Assembly: GCF_900184965.1 (NCBI RefSeq) | Contig: NZ_FXYA01000146.1 | Coordinates: forward strand, 1 to 64,000 | Origin: Akkermansia muciniphila | GTDB lineage: Bacteria > Verrucomicrobiota > Verrucomicrobiia > Verrucomicrobiales > Akkermansiaceae | Reading direction: 5' to 3' | DNA: 64,000 bases | Shown here: one piece after another, positions 45,785-53,666 of the stretch | How positions within the stretch are numbered: position 1 is the first letter of the stretch | How the letters are laid out: every line of letters begins with the position of its first letter | Made by a program: the position numbers and the translations under genes | The notes under the pieces: generated by a model | Databases searched by the model: none | What the model was told of the DNA's origin: nothing | Seen by the model: only the letters and a program-made list of their open reading frames with translations

Positions 45785-47647
45785 ATGAAACTGACAAAAA
45801 TGTTCCGCGTCTCTGCGGCTGCCCTTGGCTGCCTGCTGGCCCTCATTTCATGCAGGCAGGGGGAGGATGCCGCTTCCGGCCCTCTGGCTCCGGTGGATGT
45901 GAAGGTCGTTAATCACCTGGTTGCCGTGTTGGAGCATGAGAGCCGCGTGCTGGAACTGGTGGACCCTGCTTCCGGGGAAAAGGTGAAAAGCATCCGGCTG
46001 GCCCAGCCTCCCAACGGCATGGCCGTGGATGGCGCGACGGCTTATGTGGCGGAGGGGGGAGCGCGCGGAGTGGTGGAAGTAGTGGACCTGGAAAGCGGGG
46101 CGTTGAAGCGTTCTTTTCCTGCCGGGCATACGCCCATGTCTCCCGTGGTGCGGGGGGAAAAGCTGTATGTGGCCTGCCGGTTTGATTCCCGCGTGCTGGA
46201 AATGGACGCCGCTGCCGGAACCGTGCTGAATTCCTGGAATGTCCCCCGTGAACCCGTAGCGCTGGCCGTTTCTCCGGACGGCAGGAAAATCTGGGCTGCC
46301 GGCCATTTGCCGGCCGGGGCTGCGGACGGGGATTTCACGGCTGCTGCGCTGACTCTGGTGGAAGACGGAAAAGCTGTCCATTTCCCGCTTTCCAACGGGA
46401 CGCAGGGCGTGCGCGGCATGGCGATAAGCCCGGATGGACGCTATCTGGCCGTGGCGCATGTATTGAGCCGATACCAGGCGCCCACCACGCAACTGGACCG
46501 CGGCTGGATGAACACGAATGCCGTGACGGTTATCGATACGGACGAGCCGGACAAGCCTCATCCCGTTCTGCTGGATGATCCGGATGCGGGGGCGGCCAAT
46601 CCGTGGGGCGTTTCTTTTTCCGGAGATGGCGGAACACTGTTCGTGACGCATGCGGGGACGCATGAACTCTCCGTAATTGATTTCCCGGCCCTGCTGGAGC
46701 GCATGAAGCGGGAAGACCGGAGCAATGAGCCGGTTTCCGAAAGGCTTGGTTTCCTGCACGGTCTCCGCGCCCGGATCTCTCTGCCCTTGAATGGCCCGCG
46801 CGCCGTGGCCTCCGATGGGAAAAACGTTTATGTGGCCGGCTATTTTTCTGATTCTCTGGCGGAAATCTCCCTGAAGGATGCCCGCAAATCCAGGGCAATT
46901 CCCCTGAATGCCCCATTCCGGCCTTCCCGGGAAAAACTGGGGGAACGGTATTTTAATGACGCTTCCCATTGCTTCCAGGGGTGGCAGAGCTGCGCCACCT
47001 GCCACCCGGACGGCCGGGTGGACGGCCTGAACTGGGATCTGCTGAATGACGGCATGGGCAACCCGAAAAATACGCGCACCATGTTCCTTTCCCACCGGAC
47101 GAGCCCGGTGATGACGCTGGGCGTCCGCGCCTCTGCGGAAGTGGCCGTAACGGCGGGTTTTGTGCACATCCAGTTTCTGGAACCTTCCGGTGAATTGGCG
47201 GAATGCGTGAATGCGTACCTGAAAAACATGAAGGAAGTTCCCAGCCCGTTCCTGGTGGCGCATACCCCTTCCAAACAGCAGACAGGGGGGGAGGGGTGCG
47301 CTCAGTGCCATGCTCCCGGCGTGGAAAGGGGCGCCTTGTCCGAATCTGCCCGGAGGGGCAGGGAAGTGTTTAAAACAGCCGGGTGCGTGCGGTGCCACCC
47401 CCATCCTTACTTCACTAACAAGGAACTGGTGGCCACGGGGACGGCCACGGGGCTGGATGAAGGTAAAAGCGTTCTGGTGCCTTCCCTGGTGGAAGTGTGG
47501 CGGACCGCTCCTTACCTGCACGACGGCCGTGCGAAGACGATACGGGAAGCCATCACGACATGCAATCCGGGGGATCTCCGCGGGAAGACGAGTTCCCTGA
47601 ATAACCGTGAACTGGAGGATTTGATCAATTACGTGCAGTCCCTGTAA
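45785..47647 (+). CDS. YVTN-propeller, triheme cytochrome-c-peroxidase-like lipoprotein
   Basis: This encodes 620 residues. A lipobox LALISC puts the lipidated cysteine at 23, so the mature protein is membrane-anchored outside the cytoplasm. Residues about 35-370 are a beta-propeller of YVTN type (PPNGMAVDGATAYVAEGG, ALAVSPDGRKIWAAG, GMAISPDGRYLAVAH, GVSFSGDGGTLFVTHAG). The C-terminal part carries three heme c sites: CATCH at 403, CAQCH at 505 and CVRCH at 534, the last in a typical KTAGCVRCHPHPYFTN context, and ends with VPSLVEVWRTAPYLHDGRAKT as in diheme peroxidase/MauG-type proteins. Probably takes electrons to or from the fusion protein encoded just before it. Gap to next gene 17 bases. 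Confidence 0.88.
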   Translation: MKLTKMFRVSAAALGCLLALISCRQGEDAASGPLAPVDVKVVNHLVAVLEHESRVLELVDPASGEKVKSIRLAQPPNGMAVDGATAYVAEGGARGVVEVVDLESGALKRSFPAGHTPMSPVVRGEKLYVACRFDSRVLEMDAAAGTVLNSWNVPREPVALAVSPDGRKIWAAGHLPAGAADGDFTAAALTLVEDGKAVHFPLSNGTQGVRGMAISPDGRYLAVAHVLSRYQAPTTQLDRGWMNTNAVTVIDTDEPDKPHPVLLDDPDAGAANPWGVSFSGDGGTLFVTHAGTHELSVIDFPALLERMKREDRSNEPVSERLGFLHGLRARISLPLNGPRAVASDGKNVYVAGYFSDSLAEISLKDARKSRAIPLNAPFRPSREKLGERYFNDASHCFQGWQSCATCHPDGRVDGLNWDLLNDGMGNPKNTRTMFLSHRTSPVMTLGVRASAEVAVTAGFVHIQFLEPSGELAECVNAYLKNMKEVPSPFLVAHTPSKQQTGGEGCAQCHAPGVERGALSESARRGREVFKTAGCVRCHPHPYFTNKELVATGTATGLDEGKSVLVPSLVEVWRTAPYLHDGRAKTIREAITTCNPGDLRGKTSSLNNRELEDLINYVQSL

Positions 47648-47664
47648 AGGGGCGGGAGGGCATC

Positions 47665-48789
47665 ATGACGGCGAAGGTACCTGAACGACTGGAATGGTCC
47701 GGAAAAAACGGGGCGGAAGAACGCTTCTTCTGCATGACGGCGGAGCCGGGCGCGAGTTTTGAGGAAGAACTGCGTTCCCTGATGGCCAGGTACCGCAATC
47801 TGGGGGGCGGGGAAGAAGATGAATTCCTGCTGCGTTTCCATGTCAGCGACCCGGTGCACCAGTCGGCTCCGCTGCGGCGGATAACAGGAGAACGGAATTC
47901 TTATGTTTCCATAGTTGGACAGCCCCCTGCGAACGGGGCCCGCGTGGCTCTGGAAGCCTGGCACATCGGCGGAATGCTGGGAAAAAGGCGTAGGGCGGAG
48001 CAGGGAGGAACAGTCGTGGAAGCCCTCCGCGCGCATTACCGGCTGTTTCTGGCGGGCAAGGGGGAATTCTCCGCCCCGGACAGCTGCGGCCAGATGCGGG
48101 AGGAATTCCGCTGGCTGGACCGGATTGCCGCCTTACAGGGGGAAGCCGTGCCGGATTTGGTTCACCGCACCTGGATTTATTGCCGGGATATTGACAACAA
48201 CTACCGGGGATTGGTGGAAGGCCGCAACGGATGCTTTGACCGTTACGGGCTGACTCCGGAGAGCCATTTCATCGCCAGTACCGGCATTGAAGGCTGTACG
48301 GAGCTGCCGGGGCGCCTGCTGCATATGGACAGTCTGGGCATCGCGGGGCTGGAGCCCGGGCAGGTCCGGTACATGGAAGCGCCGGACTACCTGTCCCCCA
48401 CGCATGTGTACCGGGTGGCCTTTGAGCGCGGCGTCCGTATTGTGTACGGGGACCGCTCCCATTATTTCCTTTCCGGCACCGCCAGTATTGACGCGGAGGG
48501 AAACATTGTCCATCCGGGGGACGTGGTGGGCCAGACGGCCCGCACCCTGGAAAATATGAGCGCCCTGATGGAAAGGAGCGGGGGCAGCCTGTCCGACCTG
48601 AAGCAGGCCGTAGTGTACCTGCGCGACTGGGCGGACCGGGAAACGGTTCGGAACCGACTGATGGACTCTCCGTTGGCCGCAGTGCCGCATGTGATGCTGA
48701 AAGCCCCTGTCTGCCGCCCCGGCTGGTTGGTGGAAATAGACGGAATAGCCGTCAATGGAGCCGGGGAACCTGCCTTTGCCCCATTGTAA
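47665..48789 (+). CDS. Chorismatase-like protein, FkbO/Hyg5-Rid family
   Basis: This encodes 374 residues, cytosolic (no signal). Family pattern is HRTWIYCRDIDNNYRGL (about 167-183), the YGLTPESHFIASTGIEG segment, and the C-terminal Rid-type barrel FLSGTASIDAEGNIVHPGD (about 268-286) with QTARTLENMSALM and LKQAVVYLRDWAD. FkbO and Hyg5 hydrolyse chorismate to dihydroxycyclohexadiene carboxylate or 3-hydroxybenzoate plus pyruvate; whether this protein does so is inference. A ribosome site (GGGAGGG) is five bases before the ATG. It is the only cytosolic member of the operon, so it may make a small aromatic molecule for the exported heme proteins. Confidence 0.75.
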   Translation: MTAKVPERLEWSGKNGAEERFFCMTAEPGASFEEELRSLMARYRNLGGGEEDEFLLRFHVSDPVHQSAPLRRITGERNSYVSIVGQPPANGARVALEAWHIGGMLGKRRRAEQGGTVVEALRAHYRLFLAGKGEFSAPDSCGQMREEFRWLDRIAALQGEAVPDLVHRTWIYCRDIDNNYRGLVEGRNGCFDRYGLTPESHFIASTGIEGCTELPGRLLHMDSLGIAGLEPGQVRYMEAPDYLSPTHVYRVAFERGVRIVYGDRSHYFLSGTASIDAEGNIVHPGDVVGQTARTLENMSALMERSGGSLSDLKQAVVYLRDWADRETVRNRLMDSPLAAVPHVMLKAPVCRPGWLVEIDGIAVNGAGEPAFAPL

Positions 48790-48868
48790 ATTCTGCCGTT
48801 CCAGGAACCGCGGCGCGCGGGCGATTTCCCTTGTTATCCTATGCACGGAAATGGTATCATGAAAGCGC

Positions 48869-49252
48869 ATGACCTATCGCCTTAATACGGACCGTCTGGT
48901 ATTTCTTTCCGTGCTGTTGTGGGTGTTGTTGCCGCCGGGCGTTTTTGCCTGGGAAGGTAATCCGCCGAGTCCGGATAATGTGCGGTGGCTGGATCAGTTC
49001 TGTTCCAGCTATGTGCAGTTTCTGGCCCTGGGCGGCGTGTTGTGCGCGGTGATCGGTTTTGTGTGCGCCGTCCTGGTCTGGCTGGTGCATCGTCTGGACT
49101 GGGCGCGGAGTTTGAAAATCAGCGTGCTGTTTGTCATGTCCATCCTGTGCCTGGTTTTGTATGGCGGCTCCCTTTCCTTTGCCGTGTTTTATCTTCCCCT
49201 GGCCCTGATTAACCCCGCCGTGTATTGTTTCAGCGTTAGCAGGGTGGAATGA
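48869..49252 (+). CDS. Small membrane protein of unknown function
   Basis: This encodes 127 residues with about three to four hydrophobic segments: residues 10-28 (cleavable or anchor, VFLSVLLWVLLPPGVFA), 50-72, 82-100 and 103-122. The loop after the first (WEGNPPSPDN) would be outside. No family recognised. It lies 79 bases past the chorismatase-like gene and could be the last gene of that operon, followed by a hairpin. Confidence 0.65.
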   Translation: MTYRLNTDRLVFLSVLLWVLLPPGVFAWEGNPPSPDNVRWLDQFCSSYVQFLALGGVLCAVIGFVCAVLVWLVHRLDWARSLKISVLFVMSILCLVLYGGSLSFAVFYLPLALINPAVYCFSVSRVE

Positions 49253-49352
49253 GAGTTCCTGGCGGCGACGGAGGGATGTTTTTCCTGGGGGAAGAGGCTT
49301 CATAATTTTATTTTTGGCATATCTTTTGATTTTCAAAGATAGCAGGATTTGC

Positions 49353-49385
49353 CCCGGAGCCGTCCGCGGCAAAAACGGCTCCGGG
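49353..49385. terminator. Hairpin between convergent genes, likely bidirectional
   Basis: A perfect 11-bp inverted repeat (CCCGGAGCCGT with ACGGCTCCGGG) with an 11-base loop lies between a plus-strand membrane-protein gene and the minus-strand cysI. T-rich sequence (TGTTTATGCTTTTA) follows on the plus strand; the minus side is weaker. Confidence 0.7.
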
Positions 49386-49396
49386 TGTTTATGCTT

Positions 49397-51037
49397 TTAT
49401 AAAGATTGCGGATGTAATGCGCGGATGCTCCAGTCACCGAATCCTTCCCCCAGGTTGCGTTCCGCCGCAAAACGTGCAAATACTGGTCGGAGCACGTCTG
49501 CGATTTCCTTTACGGGTACAGATTCCTGATAGATGAAGCCCAGCCTGTCTCCTCTTCTGGAACCGCCCATCCAGATATTGTACTTGCCCGGACCTCTGCC
49601 GACGAAAGCCAGTTCTGCCAGATATGGTCTGGAGCATCCGTTGGGACACCCGGTCATGCGGATGGAAATTTCTTCGTCCCATAGCCCCAGTTCTTTTAAC
49701 TGCGGTTCCAGTTCATCCACCAGTTTTGGAAGCAGCCTTTCGGAGTCTGTAAGGGCCTGCGGACAAAATGGCAGGCTGGTACAGGCGGAGGAATTGCGCC
49801 TGAGCCCCGAATCGTTGGGGAGAAGATTGTACTTCCCAATGATGGATTTGATTTGCTCGGCAGTATCCGGTGTGATGCCGTCAATGACCAGATTCTGATT
49901 ACCTGTGATGAAAAAATCTCCTTGATGAATGGAAGCTATTTCATGAAAAGCGGTTTTGAGCTGTTGCCTGTTTGAATTCTGGATGCGGCCTCCTTCAATT
50001 TCAATGGTCTGGCGGCCAGGAACATCTGCGGCGTCTCCGTTCGTAGATAATGAAAAAGGTCTGGCCGCTTGAAGCGGAAATGGAAGGCGTGTTGCAAGTT
50101 CGTTAGTGAACCAGTCCAGCCCTTTGCCGGCAATGGTGTACCTGAGCCGGGATGTTTTTCTGTTGCAGCGGGTGCTGAATTCTTTATGGATCAAAAGCAC
50201 CTGCCGGGCTACTTCCTCCACCTGCTCCGGGAAACAGAATCCGATAATATCCGCAAGGCGGGGGAAAGAACCGGGATTGCCGTAAGCATAGCCCATTCCT
50301 CCGCCGGCCAGGATGTCATATCCCAGGAGTTTTCCCTCTTTTTCAATAGCCACGAAGCTCAGGTCCTGGGCGTACACATCCACATCATTTTCCGGGGGAA
50401 GCGTAAAAGCGATTTTAAATTTGCGCGGCAAATAGCCGGGACCGTACAAAGGCTCTTCTTCCGCGCCCGAGTAGATCCGTTTGGCATCCAGCCATATTTC
50501 ATGATAGGCGTGCGTCTGCGGTTCCAGTTTTCGGGAGAGTTCCCGGGCTTGATTGAAGACTGTCTCATGGATGCCGGAATCTTCCGGGTGCAGAGAAACC
50601 ATGACATTGCGCGTGGCGTCCCCACTGGCGGCAATCGTGGTGATGGCCGCGTGGTGGATATCTTTCATGGTCTGTTTCAAGTCCTGTTTGACGACTCCGT
50701 GGATTTGAATGGCCTGGCGTGTCGTAAGTTTAAGGGTGCCGTTGCCGAATTGGTCGCTTAGCGTTTCCGCGGCCAGCCATTGGCTGGGCGTCATGCGGCC
50801 CCCGGGGAGGCGCAGCCTCAACATGAATAACCAGTTTCTTTCCTGTCCGTTTTTCTTCCGGATAAGCCGTTCATCCCGGTTATCCTGCTGGGTAATCCCG
50901 TGAAATTTCAAAAGAAATTCTTCTTCGGACGGGAAATGGGTAATGCTGTCGTCATGGAGGAGGTCAGAGATGTTTCCTCTGAGGAAATCGCTTTCCTCCT
51001 TGATTCGTTCGTTGGATGTGTATCCTTCTTTAGTCAT
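49397..51037 (-). CDS. cysI: Assimilatory sulfite reductase hemoprotein (CysI-type)
   Basis: This encodes 546 residues. It reduces sulfite to sulfide with six electrons using siroheme and a 4Fe-4S cluster. Visible features: LFMLRLRLPGGRMTPSQW and LKLTTRQAIQIHGVVK near the N-terminus, ATRNVM, and the cluster ligands CTSLPFC (about 418-424) and MTGCPNGCSRPY (about 459-470). Family members also include nitrite reductases; the sulfur operon argues for sulfite. No flavoprotein CysJ is encoded in the window, so a ferredoxin or another donor may feed it. Last gene of the minus-strand cys operon. Confidence 0.9.
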   Translation of the reverse strand: MTKEGYTSNERIKEESDFLRGNISDLLHDDSITHFPSEEEFLLKFHGITQQDNRDERLIRKKNGQERNWLFMLRLRLPGGRMTPSQWLAAETLSDQFGNGTLKLTTRQAIQIHGVVKQDLKQTMKDIHHAAITTIAASGDATRNVMVSLHPEDSGIHETVFNQARELSRKLEPQTHAYHEIWLDAKRIYSGAEEEPLYGPGYLPRKFKIAFTLPPENDVDVYAQDLSFVAIEKEGKLLGYDILAGGGMGYAYGNPGSFPRLADIIGFCFPEQVEEVARQVLLIHKEFSTRCNRKTSRLRYTIAGKGLDWFTNELATRLPFPLQAARPFSLSTNGDAADVPGRQTIEIEGGRIQNSNRQQLKTAFHEIASIHQGDFFITGNQNLVIDGITPDTAEQIKSIIGKYNLLPNDSGLRRNSSACTSLPFCPQALTDSERLLPKLVDELEPQLKELGLWDEEISIRMTGCPNGCSRPYLAELAFVGRGPGKYNIWMGGSRRGDRLGFIYQESVPVKEIADVLRPVFARFAAERNLGEGFGDWSIRALHPQSL

Positions 51038-51052
51038 GATATTTTCTGTTGG

Positions 51053-51832
51053 TTAAGCTAAATTAGTCCCCCAGCGTCTGTAGATGGCTTGTTCCAGGGG
51101 AGAGAAGATGAGTTTGTCTGAGAGCAGGCCTATGAGAATAATAACGAACATGATGCCCATGACCTGCTCCATGGAATTGAGTTCTCTTCCGAAGTGCAGG
51201 AGCTGTCCCAATCCCAGTCCTGTCAGGATGGGAACAAAAATTTCTGCGGACATCAGGGAGCGCCAGGAAAAGGCCCAGCCCTGCTTCATGCCGCTGACGA
51301 TGAATGGAGCAGAGGCCGGAAGCGTGACGAAGAGCAGCGTGTAGGCAGAGCCGGCTCCCATTGTCCGTGCTGCGCGGGCATAAATCGGAGGGACGTTGGC
51401 AAGTCCATTTTCTGTGGCCAGTATGACCGACCAGACGGTGCCCATGACAACGACGAACAGGATGGCCGCTTCTTCCTGGCCGAACCACAGGATAGCCAGA
51501 GGGACCCAGCAAACGCTGGGAAGCCCTTGAAATCCCAATGCCAGAACTCCGATGGTGTTTCTCATTAGCTGGAAACGGGCAGATAAAAGTCCTGCCGGAA
51601 TTCCGATGGAGATTCCGGCCAGGTACCCCAGGAGCAGTCTCCGGATAGTAACGACCGTAGCGGCCCAGAGAGAGTTGTCCCTGATTGCTTCTTCAAGATA
51701 GCCGCTTATGGCGGAAGGAGCCGGGAATAGGAAAGGCCTCCACCAGCCGGATAGAGAACCGTATTCCCATATAGCCAAGGCCAGCAAGATGAATACTGAG
51801 GATTGGAGAATATTTTTTATGGAAGGGTGCAT
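51053..51832 (-). CDS. ABC transporter permease, SsuC/TauC-type
   Basis: This encodes 259 residues with about six hydrophobic segments and the inner-membrane permease EAA-like loop (NVPPIYARAARTMGAGSAYTLLFVTLPASAP in part). It resembles permeases for aliphatic sulfonates, taurine or nitrate. Its start overlaps the ATPase gene end by 16 bases. Sits directly upstream of cysI. Confidence 0.9.
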   Translation of the reverse strand: MHPSIKNILQSSVFILLALAIWEYGSLSGWWRPFLFPAPSAISGYLEEAIRDNSLWAATVVTIRRLLLGYLAGISIGIPAGLLSARFQLMRNTIGVLALGFQGLPSVCWVPLAILWFGQEEAAILFVVVMGTVWSVILATENGLANVPPIYARAARTMGAGSAYTLLFVTLPASAPFIVSGMKQGWAFSWRSLMSAEIFVPILTGLGLGQLLHFGRELNSMEQVMGIMFVIILIGLLSDKLIFSPLEQAIYRRWGTNLA

Positions 51833-52614
51833 GATGTTTGTGCGTCTTGTTTTTCTTCTGCGGGCCTGGAAATCGATTTTAATGCCCGTGTGATGTTTGA
51901 AGCTAGCCGGGCCACTCCCGGATCATTGATTTGGCGCGGGCGCGGCAAACGAATGCAGAATTCTCCGCAAATACGTCCAGGGTGGGATGAAAATAAAATG
52001 ACTCTGTCTCCCAGGCATACGGCTTCCCGTACATTATGGGTGACAAAGACGACGGTAATTCCATGCCCGGCGCAAATGGCCTGGAGGTCCGCATAAAGCT
52101 GTTCCCTGGTCATGGCATCCAATGCGGCGAAGGGCTCATCCATCAGGAGAACCCTGGGACGCAATGCAAGGGCCCGGGCTATGGCCACGCGCTGTTTCAT
52201 TCCTCCGGAGAGTTCATGGATACGAGCATGCGCAAAGTTGTCCAAGCCTACTGATTTCAGGTTTTCCAAAGATATTTGGAGGCGTTTTGCGCGGGGAATT
52301 CCGGTAAATCGGAGACCGAATTCTACGTTGTGCAGCACGTTTAACCAGGGGAACAGGGCGAAATCCTGAAAAACGACTGTCCTGTCCGGTCCCGGTCCTG
52401 AGATTATTTCCCCATCATAGGAGATGCTTCCCGTATCCGATTTGATCAGACCGGCGATCATATTCAGCAGAGTTGTTTTGCCGCAACCGCTTGGACCTAC
52501 CAGGCAGATGAATTCTCCTTCCCCTATGTCCAGATTGGCGGAAGAAAGAGCCAGAAGCGATTTTTTTCTGGAAAAATAACTTTTGGAAACGTTTCGTATG
52601 GATAATCTACTCAT
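51817..52614 (-). CDS. ABC transporter ATPase, SsuB/TauB-type
   Basis: This encodes 265 residues from ATG 52,614 (MSRLSIRNVSK); a start at 52,635 would add MIKIIPP. Walker A GPSGCGKTT, signature LSGGMKQRVAIARAL, Walker B VLLMDEPFAALD and the His-loop VTHNVREAV are intact. It hydrolyses ATP to drive the permease. It overlaps the binding-protein gene by 8 bases and the permease gene by 16, a tight translational unit. Confidence 0.92.
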   Translation of the reverse strand: MSRLSIRNVSKSYFSRKKSLLALSSANLDIGEGEFICLVGPSGCGKTTLLNMIAGLIKSDTGSISYDGEIISGPGPDRTVVFQDFALFPWLNVLHNVEFGLRFTGIPRAKRLQISLENLKSVGLDNFAHARIHELSGGMKQRVAIARALALRPRVLLMDEPFAALDAMTREQLYADLQAICAGHGITVVFVTHNVREAVCLGDRVILFSSHPGRICGEFCIRLPRPRQINDPGVARLASNITRALKSISRPAEEKQDAQTSCTLP

Positions 52615-53632
52615 GGGCGGGATTATTTTTATCATTCCGGATGATGCCTTCGACGTGGGGGAGTTTCTTGTAAAATCCGGTCCGTACCGTATCCTTGGCT
52701 AATTCGTGGAGCTTTTCTTCGGATATTTCATTCGTGAGAATTAACCTGGGCCATGCATGGATAATTAAAGCGGGATCAATGCTGGAACGGGTGAGTTCCC
52801 TCAATTCTTCTACGACGATTTTTTGAGCTTCCTGGGGATGTCCGATGATCCAGAGAGTGAGTTCTCTGTGAGCTTCAATCATGGCCTGCGCCACGTCCGG
52901 CTGTTTTTCCAGGAAATCCTTTTGAGCTGTCAGAACAGTGGTTACGGCATCCTTTTCAAGAAACAGGAGCTTGCCTCCGGCTTCTTTTTCCAGGCGGCTA
53001 ATCCATGGTTCTACAGTCCAGGAGCCGTCCAGTTTGCCTTGACGCAAGAGGGGTATCTGTTCTGGGTTGGGGGTAGGAAGTATGCTTGCGTCTCCTCCGG
53101 TTTGAGTGACTGTTACGCCTCCCAGGGCCAACCATGTCCGGCAGGCTATATCCTGAGTATTGCCCAATTGGGGGGTAGCGATGATTTTCCCTTGAAAGTC
53201 TTTTTGCGTGCATGCTCCGGAATGGGTGGGAACGACCAGTCCGGACCCTCCCTGTACGGCTCCCGCTACGATTTGCAGGAGAGTTCCGTTGGATTTGGAA
53301 TACGCATTAATGGCAGGGCCCGGCCCAACGTAGGTAAAATCCAGGGAATTGGCGAACATGGCTTCCATAGCGCCAGGGCCGGCGTTGTAAGCATACCATA
53401 GAATGGAGATATTTTTCCCCGTCCGTTCAAAGATGCGTTTTTCAAACCATCCCTCCCCCGTGCGGCTGAAATGCCTGGCAACCAGCCCCTGGACATGGGT
53501 TACGTTGGGAAAAAGGCCAAAGCGTATTTGAGCCTGCCGTTCGGGGGCTTCCCGACAGGATGCCAGAAAAACTGGAGCCAGGAGAGCGCCAACGCAGAGA
53601 AGAGCATTTAATGCAAGAGGCTGAGTTTTCAT
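52607..53632 (-). CDS. ABC transporter substrate-binding lipoprotein, SsuA/TauA/NrtA-type
   Basis: This encodes 341 residues. The lipobox LASC gives lipidated Cys26. The mature part is an NMT1/SsuA-type binding protein: GLFPNVTHVQGLVARHFSRTG, the FTYVGPGPAINAYSKSNG segment, IATPQLGNTQDIA and DGSWTVEPW are family features. Likely cargo is a sulfonate or sulfate; no alkanesulfonate monooxygenase is in the operon, so the cargo is open. It lies between cysN and the ATPase gene. Confidence 0.88.
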   Translation of the reverse strand: MKTQPLALNALLCVGALLAPVFLASCREAPERQAQIRFGLFPNVTHVQGLVARHFSRTGEGWFEKRIFERTGKNISILWYAYNAGPGAMEAMFANSLDFTYVGPGPAINAYSKSNGTLLQIVAGAVQGGSGLVVPTHSGACTQKDFQGKIIATPQLGNTQDIACRTWLALGGVTVTQTGGDASILPTPNPEQIPLLRQGKLDGSWTVEPWISRLEKEAGGKLLFLEKDAVTTVLTAQKDFLEKQPDVAQAMIEAHRELTLWIIGHPQEAQKIVVEELRELTRSSIDPALIIHAWPRLILTNEISEEKLHELAKDTVRTGFYKKLPHVEGIIRNDKNNPAHE

Positions 53633-53666
53633 AAAATGATGGAACGGGTATTAAAATGGGATAAAA

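Noticed and set aside
42225..47647. Anammox-type hydrazine metabolism
   Set aside because: Only the alpha-like fold is present; beta/gamma subunits and hydrazine dehydrogenase are absent, and such domains occur widely in other lineages.
52607..53632. Nitrate transporter (NrtA) binding protein
   Set aside because: The family is shared, but the gene lies inside a sulfur operon and no nitrate reductase is present.
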